Below the pieces are notes generated by a model that worked only from the letters and a program-made list of their open reading frames with translations, was not told where the DNA came from and ran no database searches. A stretch of DNA of 10,384 nt, taken from NCBI GenBank assembly GCA_017860725.1, contig JAGDMX010000112.1:1-10384 (forward strand). The letters run 5' to 3'. The DNA comes from Chloroflexota bacterium (GTDB lineage Bacteria > Chloroflexota > Anaerolineae > Anaerolineales > UBA4823). This document shows positions 5,508 through 10,384 of the stretch, in pieces; position 1 is the stretch's first letter; each line of letters starts with the position of its first letter. A program made the translations under genes and the position numbers.

Positions 5508-6911
5508 ATGCGTACAAAATTGAGTTTGATCTTTACAATCCTGATGGTCTCCAGCATGATCCTGGCGGCTTGCGGTGAAGCCACGACCCCGCCGCCGGCC
5601 GAGGTCGAGCCACCAGCAGAGGCGACTCAGCCTCCCGCGGAGGCGACCCAACCTCCCGCAGAGGCGACTCAGCCTCCAGCAGAAGAACCCCCTGCAGAGC
5701 CGGTGAGTATTATGGTGTGGCACATGGAGCAACCGCCTTACCGCGTTGAACGCTTCCAGGAGCTGATCGACGAATTTAACGCGGCCAATCCAGGCATCGT
5801 GGTCAAGCAGGAGCCACAAAACTGGGGCGAGATCTATACCAAGGCACCAGCGGCGTTCTCCGCTGGCAATGCTCCGGAGTTGCTCTTTGCCATCCCGGAC
5901 TTCACACCTATCATGCGAGAGGCCGGTGCAGTCCAACCGGTTGAAGATTTCGTCAATGAGATGGATGCGGCTCACAAGTTTGTTCCATCGGCTGTGGCGC
6001 CGTATAACTACGATGGTCACATCTGGGCTGTCCCGATGTGGAACATGGTCCATTCCCTGTGGTACCGAAAAAGTGTCTTTGAAGCCGCCGAGATTACACC
6101 ACCAACCACCTGGGATGAGTGGAAGGCTGCCGTTGAGACACTCAACACGGAAGGCCAGTATGGCATCGGCCTCCCGGCGAACAAGCAGCTCTACACCGAC
6201 CAGACCACCTACGATTTCATGATCAACGCAGGTGCAGAAGAAATCTACAATTCCGATGGCACTCTGCGCTTTGACAACCCGCAGACTGTGGCGGCTTATG
6301 ATTTCTATAACCAGCTATACCAGTTCTCTCCACCGGACAGCCCGAACTGGATGTGGGGCGAGGCTGAAGCCTGCTTCGCCAGCCGCACCTGCGCCATGGT
6401 GCTGCAGTTTACGGTGATCACCACCTATGAAACTCAGGCCGAAGGCGACGCAGCAGATCTGGGCGTGGTTGCTATCCCGCACTCTGCCGATGTAGCCCAG
6501 TCCGGCACGATCGCTTATCCCAACGCGGTCATGCTCCTGACCGAGGACCCGGCCAAGCAAGACGCCGCGTATGAGTTTATGCGCTTCTTGCTTCAACCTG
6601 AGAACTACGGTCGGTTCCTGAACATGGAACCGGGGCTTTACCTGCCGGTCACTGATGATGGTGGTATGGCGGATAGCTACTGGAACGATCCGGTGGTCGT
6701 GAAGTATAAGAGCCAGATCGAGACCATGCTGGAGAACTCGAAGAATGGTATGCTGTTCGGCTTTACCAATGGGAACACCTTCCCCAGCATCGCGCAGATC
6801 TCCGCGCAGAATATGCTGGCGCAAGTGCTCCAAAAAGTAGTCATCGATAAGATGCCCCCTGCCGATGCAGTTAAGGAAGGGCAAGAGATGATGGAAGCGG
6901 CCATTCAATAA
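5508..6911 (+). CDS. ABC transporter sugar-binding lipoprotein (family 1, MalE-like)
   Basis: A 467-residue extracytoplasmic solute receptor that would capture a sugar or oligosaccharide and deliver it to the two permeases downstream. A lipoprotein signal peptide (basic MRTK, hydrophobic 5-18, lipobox L19-A-A-C22) anchors it to the outer face of the membrane. Residues 23-66 are a Pro/Ala/Glu/Thr linker with three perfect PPAEATQ heptads. The two-lobed domain begins at about 67 with MVWHMEQPP and RFQELIDEFNAANPGI (82-97), and contains YDGHIWAVPM (168-177), LWYRKSVFEAAE (184-195) and PTTWDEWKAA (199-208), all usual family-1 positions. The C-terminal part has the usual late helices around AYEFMRFLLQPEN. 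GGAGGAG at 5498-5504 is a strong ribosome site, fitting the high level needed for a binding protein. The ligand is not predictable from sequence alone. Confidence 0.92.
   Translation: MRTKLSLIFTILMVSSMILAACGEATTPPPAEVEPPAEATQPPAEATQPPAEATQPPAEEPPAEPVSIMVWHMEQPPYRVERFQELIDEFNAANPGIVVKQEPQNWGEIYTKAPAAFSAGNAPELLFAIPDFTPIMREAGAVQPVEDFVNEMDAAHKFVPSAVAPYNYDGHIWAVPMWNMVHSLWYRKSVFEAAEITPPTTWDEWKAAVETLNTEGQYGIGLPANKQLYTDQTTYDFMINAGAEEIYNSDGTLRFDNPQTVAAYDFYNQLYQFSPPDSPNWMWGEAEACFASRTCAMVLQFTVITTYETQAEGDAADLGVVAIPHSADVAQSGTIAYPNAVMLLTEDPAKQDAAYEFMRFLLQPENYGRFLNMEPGLYLPVTDDGGMADSYWNDPVVVKYKSQIETMLENSKNGMLFGFTNGNTFPSIAQISAQNMLAQVLQKVVIDKMPPADAVKEGQEMMEAAIQ
5610..5684 (+). repeat. 21-bp tandem repeat coding a PPAEATQ linker
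   Basis: Three 21-bp units (5610-5672) plus a 12-bp partial unit encode PPAEATQ three times and then PPAE. The units differ mainly at silent positions, so the repeat is not freshly copied. It forms the flexible spacer between the lipid anchor and the sugar-binding domain and is likely to vary in length between strains. Confidence 0.85.
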
Positions 6912-6941
6912 CGCTAACACACACACACGGCCGTTGGGGAG

Positions 6942-7958
6942 TTGTTTTGGCGGCACAACCGGCAAGACGACTCCCCTCCCATCGAATTTTTTGAGGATGC
7001 CCATGCCAGGGTGAAGCATGAGAGATACAGCTTGACCGAGCCCACACCCCCCCAAAGAAAACGGCGCCGACGCCTGAGTCGCAAGCAGACCGACAGCTTG
7101 CTTGGCTTGTTGCTGGTAGCACCGCTGGTCCTGTGGCTGACAGCTGCTATTCTCTACCCACTGTTCTCCGCCATCCGCCTCAGCTTTCTGGATACCGGCA
7201 TCATCGGTACCGGCGGCAAGTTCATCGGCCTGGAAAACTATCAATTCATCCTCTCTTCACCTGATTTTTGGAAGGCGTTGGGCAGGAGCTTGGTCTGGGT
7301 GGTGGGCAACGCGGTGGTCCAGACTCTGGCAGCCTTCGCCGCTGCGCTGATATTGATGCAAAGCTTCCCGGGCCAGGGGGTGGCGCGTATCTGGATCATC
7401 CTTTCCTGGATCATCCCGACCGTGGTTGTCGTCATCATCTGGCGCTGGCTCTTGGGCACCTCTGGCGGGATCGTAAATTACCTGTTGGTGAGCCTGGGCA
7501 TCCTGGATTCGCCGGTAGGTTTCTTTTCCACGGCGCGCTCTGCATTTGCCAGCGTGGTATTCATTAACTCGTGGCGTTGGTTTCCCTTGATGACCGTCAT
7601 TCTGCTGGCAGCCATGCAGGGGATACCGCAAGAGCTTTACGAGGCGGCTGCTGTGGATGGCGCCACGAGCAGTAAAAAATTTACCAACATTACCCTGCCG
7701 GCGCTGCAGCCGGTGTTGTTCGTCCTGGGCCTGGTAGGCACACTCTGGTCGATCAATGTTTTCGATATCATCTGGCTGACTACGGGCGGAGGGCCATCGT
7801 CGGCAACGATGACGTTGCCCGTCTTTATTTACGATATGGCTTTCAAGGGCTACCGTTTGAGCCGCGCCGCCGCAGCATCGGTCGTCATGGGAATGCTGTT
7901 GTTGGTTTTTGTTTATTTATTCAACCGCTTCATGTCTCCACCTCCGGAAACCGATTGA
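6942..7958 (+). CDS. Sugar ABC transporter permease (MalF-like)
   Basis: An integral membrane subunit, 338 residues if started at TTG 6942. Hydrophobic segments lie at about 52-74, 116-139, 150-171, 202-224, 255-277 and 308-328. The cytoplasmic coupling loop that docks on the ATPase is perfect: E234-A-A-x3-G240-x9-I250-x-L252-P253. DIIWLTTGGGP (275-285) is a typical feature of sugar permeases of this class. The start is unclear. TTG 6942 has GGGGA too close (1 nt), while GTG 7011 and TTG 7032 (after GAGAG) are in frame and would trim a charged, atypical N-terminus of 23-30 residues. The strongly basic KRRRRLSRK (40-48) just before helix 1 fits the inside-positive rule with any of these starts. 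It lies 30 nt after the binding protein; a CA-rich run (6916-6928) occupies the gap. Confidence 0.9.
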   Translation: MFWRHNRQDDSPPIEFFEDAHARVKHERYSLTEPTPPQRKRRRRLSRKQTDSLLGLLLVAPLVLWLTAAILYPLFSAIRLSFLDTGIIGTGGKFIGLENYQFILSSPDFWKALGRSLVWVVGNAVVQTLAAFAAALILMQSFPGQGVARIWIILSWIIPTVVVVIIWRWLLGTSGGIVNYLLVSLGILDSPVGFFSTARSAFASVVFINSWRWFPLMTVILLAAMQGIPQELYEAAAVDGATSSKKFTNITLPALQPVLFVLGLVGTLWSINVFDIIWLTTGGGPSSATMTLPVFIYDMAFKGYRLSRAAAASVVMGMLLLVFVYLFNRFMSPPPETD

Positions 7959-7976
7959 GCGGAGACAGGTAGAGAT

Positions 7977-8807
7977 ATGCGACGATTCTGGCGATCACTG
8001 GTCTTGTTTATATCCGTCTTCGGGTTGCTTTTTGTCGTCATTGCCCCGTTCTATTGGATATTCTCCTCCTCGGTCAAGCGCAACCAGGAGATTATTGCTC
8101 GCATTCCGACCTTTTTCCCCAAATCTTTTACCATCCAGCACTACCAGAACCTGTTAGCATCCTCCGATTTCCCCAAATATTTGATGAACAGCACGATTGT
8201 GGCGCTGTTGACCATGATTTTCACGGTGGTGATCACAGTGATGGCTGCTTATGCCATCTACCGCCTGAAATTTCCCGGCCATAAATTTCTTCAAAGGGTG
8301 ATCCTGGTTACCTACGCCTTCCCTACCATTCTGCTGTTGATCCCGATCTATATGATGCTGAGCGCCACAACACCCAAGCTGATCGATACCCCCTGGGCGC
8401 TGGTGATCGTCAATGTAACCTTTGCCGCACCGTTTGCAGTGTGGATGTTACAGGCCTTTTTCAAAAGCATCCCCCTCGAGCTAGAGGAAGCCGCGGCGCT
8501 GGATGGCGCCGGGCGCATCCAGACCATGATCAAGGTCTTTTTGCCGCTGGCAGCCCCAGGCATTGCCAGCATCGCCATTTATGCCTTCATTTTCTCTTGG
8601 ACGGAGTATATGTACGCCTCGGTATTGATCATCAGCGATAAATACCGTACGCTGCCGGTGGGGCTGGCCGGTATCATCGGGCAATACCAGGTGGATTGGG
8701 GGCTGTTGCTGGCTGGCGCTACCATCACCACTCTGCCGGTGTTGATCCTGTTCAGCATCGTCGGTCGCAGTTTTGTTCAAGGGCTGACCGCCGGCGCAGT
8801 CAAATAA
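7977..8807 (+). CDS. Sugar ABC transporter permease (MalG-like)
   Basis: The second membrane subunit, 276 residues, a normal length. Six hydrophobic segments: about 8-30, 72-94, 107-129, 138-160, 197-219 and 243-263. The coupling loop reads E171-A-A-x3-G177-x9-V187-x-L189-P190, matching the EAA motif. RNQEIIARIPTFFPK (35-49) and the C-terminal SFVQGLTAGAVK are characteristic of MalG-type partners. The ATG at 7977 follows MalF by 18 nt with GGAGACAGG upstream, so the two are cotranscribed and form the heterodimeric channel. No ATPase gene follows; in many bacteria such systems share one ATPase encoded elsewhere (established for MsmK-type ATPases). Sequence directly after the stop is methyltransferase debris rather than a further operon gene. 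Confidence 0.93.
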   Translation: MRRFWRSLVLFISVFGLLFVVIAPFYWIFSSSVKRNQEIIARIPTFFPKSFTIQHYQNLLASSDFPKYLMNSTIVALLTMIFTVVITVMAAYAIYRLKFPGHKFLQRVILVTYAFPTILLLIPIYMMLSATTPKLIDTPWALVIVNVTFAAPFAVWMLQAFFKSIPLELEEAAALDGAGRIQTMIKVFLPLAAPGIASIAIYAFIFSWTEYMYASVLIISDKYRTLPVGLAGIIGQYQVDWGLLLAGATITTLPVLILFSIVGRSFVQGLTAGAVK

Positions 8808-8810
8808 TTG

Positions 8811-9107
8811 CGTCTGCTCAATGCCGTCAGGCGCGAGTTCCTGAGCGAACACCTCAGGGAAGGTGGTGCTGCACCTGGGTTGCGGCCAGGATTCACGCTT
8901 CTGGCGGGTGGATAGCGGTGAAGTGGATTGGTACGACCTGGATCTGACACCGGTCATCGAGCTGCGCCGGCGGTTCTACCCCGAGCCTGAGCGCTACCAT
9001 CTGATCGCCTCTTCGGTAACCGACCTGGATTGGATGGCGATGGTCACGGCAAACGGTCGGCCGGCCCTGGTGGTTGCAGAGGGGGTGCTGATGTATTTGA
9101 GCGAGGC
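8811..9107 (+). pseudogene. Leucine carboxyl methyltransferase-like fragment, frameshifted
   Basis: An internal fragment of a SAM-dependent O-methyltransferase of the LCM/TcmP type. RLLNAVRREFLSEHLRE is read from 8811 in one frame. After about 8861 the sequence continues in another frame as VVLHLGCGQDSRFW (motif I, the SAM-binding LGCGxDSR), WYDLDLTPVIELRRRFYP (acidic post-I), ASSVTDLDW (motif II) and VVAEGVLMYLSEA. Intact proteins of this type are about 270-300 residues. Here roughly the first 80 residues and everything after YLSEA are missing, and the frame slips just before motif I. The fragment begins immediately after the permease stop codon and lacks its own start or ribosome site. It is therefore a dead remnant brought in or left by rearrangement. 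Confidence 0.8.
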
Positions 9108-9262
9108 CGGCGGAGGCGCGCCTGCCGGAGGAGATCCGGGCGCTGCTACAAGAGCTGGACTCGAATCTGGGCTACCTGTCACCGCCGGAGCTGCCTGGGC
9201 GGCTGGCTGAATTATTGGCGCCATACCGGGAGTATCAAGGATATTTGCAGCAATTGGGATAA
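9108..9262 (+). pseudogene. Truncated second copy of the 161-aa gene (direct repeat, copy 2)
   Basis: The C-terminal 51 codons of a paralogue of the gene at 1543-2028. Read in its own frame it gives AEARLPEEIRALLQELDS and onward to a natural TAA at 9260-9262. It is fused to the methyltransferase fragment at about 9105-9110, but the methyltransferase frame passes into it one base out of phase (YLSEAGGGAPAGG), so no sensible fusion protein exists. The first 110 codons of the gene are absent, as are a start and ribosome site. It aligns with 1874-2028 without gaps in the same orientation. The junction falls in GC-rich sequence with short similarity to both parents (GAGGCC/GGCGGAGG), consistent with an illegitimate deletion. 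Confidence 0.85.
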
Positions 9263-9276
9263 ACGGCGAAATTAGG

Positions 9277-9305
9277 TTGACATACAGCCATATTCCTGCT
9301 ATAAC
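9277..9305 (+). promoter_or_regulatory. Strong sigma70-type promoter before the propeller gene
   Basis: A perfect TTGACA at 9277-9282 and TATAAC at 9300-9305 with a 17-nt spacer, the best promoter in the window. Transcription would begin around 9312, about 200 nt before the ATG at 9512. It lies just after the truncated repeat copy, so the downstream gene is independent of the sugar operon. Confidence 0.7.
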
Positions 9306-9311
9306 ATAATC

Positions 9312-9511
9312 AGGTGAAGTACACAGCCATTTTGCTGTGCACAATCTCAGGGGGAATGCCAGATGCTAAGCCAGGCAAATTTTGTGTGACTAAACAATAT
9401 AATTTGACTATTTCATGGAGGTGAAACAGACTATCGATATTAGCTTCGCGTATGTGTAAGAAATGTGATTAACCAGTCAATACACAAGTAACATTATGAA
9501 GGGCGGGGACA
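9312..9511 (+). promoter_or_regulatory. Long 5' leader with hairpin, possible regulatory RNA region
   Basis: About 200 nt between the promoter and the start codon have no convincing gene. A clear hairpin sits at 9319-9342: GTACACAGC pairs with GCTGTGCAC (one A-C mismatch) around the loop CATTTT. A weak TGCC/GGCA pairing follows at 9357-9377. I compared it with cobalamin, c-di-GMP-I, SAM, glycine and fluoride riboswitch cores from memory and saw no match. A 14-codon frame starting at ATG 9415 has no ribosome site before it. Function as a leader is inferred only from length and structure. Confidence 0.35.
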
Positions 9512-10384
9512 ATGCGTAAGCTCAAAAAAAATCGTGATGGATTGCTGATATTTGCCATATTCGCGATCATCGGTCTGTTTGCCTTCTGGCAACTGGCCGA
9601 ATTCGCAACGGCGCAGGTCTTAGGGACCAATAAATTGTATACAACCGACTCGGATATTGACCAGGGGACGCTGGTGAGTGTGAACCACGACTCACCGAAC
9701 AACGACCAGCTCCAGCTCGACCACCCGACGAAGCCGTTTCCATTTATCAACGTGGCTGCCTCCGGGCGCGGCACGGTCGTTCGCACCAACACCGAGACCG
9801 GAGAGATCGTGGGCGAGTATCGCACCGCTCCAGACGGTCGCGGCTTGAATCCTTCGCGCACGACGGTCGACCTGTTCGGCAACGTATGGACGGCCAATCG
9901 TGATGAAGGCGGCTTAATCGACGGAATACCGCATGGCTCGGTGGTCAAAATCGGGCTGATTGTGGGCGGCACCCGGATGGATGAAAACGGTGTAAGCGAC
10001 CCGGCGGGAGGCTACCTAGCGCCGCCGTTCGGCTACAACACCTGTGCCGACCGGGATGACGATGGGCTGATCCGCACATCGCAGGGCCTGGGGGATGTGC
10101 TGGATTGGCCGGATATCACCGATGGCATGGGAGGCGCCGATGGGATTGTCGAGGATGCGGTGGACGAGTGCATCCTGATTTACCAGCGCCTGCCCGATGC
10201 CGAAAACCCACGCCACGTTTCGGTGGACGCAGACAACAATGTGTGGGTGGGCGGCTACCCTTATGCGGTACGCATGTTTTATAAACTGGACACTATGACC
10301 GGCGTACTGCTTGACTCCTTCGATGCACGCGAGATCGGGTGCGGCGGCTACGGCGGATTGATCGACGGCAATGGGATCTTGTGG
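9512..10384 (+). CDS. Membrane-anchored or secreted beta-propeller-like protein, partial
   Basis: The first 291 codons of a protein that continues beyond the window. The N-terminus MRKLKKNRDG is basic and is followed by one hydrophobic helix (about 11-27) and a possible signal-peptidase site at ATA-Q35, so the product is exported or anchored with its bulk outside. Recurring blade-like segments TTVDLFGNVWTANRD (117-131), HVSVDADNNVWVGGYP (235-250) and GLIDGNGILW (282-291) resemble the streptogramin-lyase (Vgb)/NHL type of propeller. Between the first two lies a cysteine-containing acidic insert with a calcium-type loop D180-R-D182-D-D184-G and a second acidic stretch DGIVEDAVDEC (210-220). GGCGGGG (9501-9507) serves as a ribosome site. 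Enzymatic activity cannot be claimed; a sugar- or polymer-binding, adhesion or surface role is equally possible. Confidence 0.7.
   Translation, partial: MRKLKKNRDGLLIFAIFAIIGLFAFWQLAEFATAQVLGTNKLYTTDSDIDQGTLVSVNHDSPNNDQLQLDHPTKPFPFINVAASGRGTVVRTNTETGEIVGEYRTAPDGRGLNPSRTTVDLFGNVWTANRDEGGLIDGIPHGSVVKIGLIVGGTRMDENGVSDPAGGYLAPPFGYNTCADRDDDGLIRTSQGLGDVLDWPDITDGMGGADGIVEDAVDECILIYQRLPDAENPRHVSVDADNNVWVGGYPYAVRMFYKLDTMTGVLLDSFDAREIGCGGYGGLIDGNGILW

Noticed and set aside
6916..6928. CA-dinucleotide run between the binding protein and MalF
   Set aside because: It is too short to be a meaningful phase-variable tract and lies outside any clear control element.
6315..7244. 309-codon reverse-strand open frame
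   Set aside because: It lies antisense across the binding protein and MalF, both of which are clear genes. It has no recognisable domain and no ribosome site.
9415..9459. 14-codon frame MEVKQTIDISFAYV
   Set aside because: It has no upstream ribosome site and no further support; the GGAGG lies inside the frame rather than before it.
9312..9511. Known riboswitch in the propeller leader
   Set aside because: No conserved core of the common classes could be recognised by eye, so only an unspecified leader is reported.
1..10384. Defence system, CRISPR array, prophage, transposon or tRNA attachment site
   Set aside because: No repeats with spacers, no transposase, integrase, nuclease or toxin-like proteins, and no tRNA-like cloverleaf were seen.

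Overview
The window is about 57% GC by eye, densely coded on the + strand, and most likely comes from a Chloroflexota (Anaerolineae-like) bacterium. That placement is an inference. It rests on the style of the sugar-binding lipoprotein (LAAC lipobox followed by a Pro/Ala/Glu-rich PPAEATQ-repeat linker), on the mix of GNAT, ROK, GntR and leucine-carboxyl-methyltransferase-like proteins, and on clean sigma70-type promoters. No rRNA, tRNA, CRISPR array, transposase or integrase was seen.

Layout. (1) 1-2028: a promoter and strong ribosome site drive a GNAT acetyltransferase (232-1059). It is followed 5 nt later by a three-helix small membrane protein (1065-1382), a possible 48-residue membrane peptide (1397-1543), and a 161-residue helical protein of unknown function (1543-2028) whose ATG overlaps the peptide's stop. 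(2) 2097-8807: a sugar uptake and sensing operon. It holds a TTGACT/TATAAT promoter with a putative operator over the start codon, a GntR/HutC repressor, a broken SIS-domain phosphosugar protein, a ROK sugar kinase, a ThuA/glutamine-amidotransferase-like protein without a nucleophilic cysteine, a solute-binding lipoprotein and two MalF/MalG-type permeases. No ABC ATPase and no dedicated catabolic enzyme is present, so the system presumably borrows a shared MsmK/MalK-type ATPase. (3) 8811-9262: gene debris. A truncated, frameshifted SAM-methyltransferase fragment is fused out of frame to a second copy of the 3' third of the 1543-2028 gene. (4) 9277-10384: a strong promoter, a roughly 200-nt leader with a hairpin, and the first 291 codons of a membrane-anchored or secreted beta-propeller-like protein that runs off the window.

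How it fits together. The GntR protein probably senses a phosphorylated sugar or amino sugar. The ABC system imports the sugar, the ROK kinase phosphorylates it, and the SIS protein would once have processed or bound the phosphosugar. The SIS gene has lost its first sugar-phosphate loop through an out-of-frame deletion, so the pathway is damaged or relies on another copy. The most unusual structural feature is that the whole operon lies between two direct repeats (1874-2028 and 9108-9262). They have no indels, are about 96% identical over their first 98 bp and about 58% over the last 57 bp. I see no clear new defence or mobile system. The strongest signals are rearrangement and gene decay around a carbohydrate operon.
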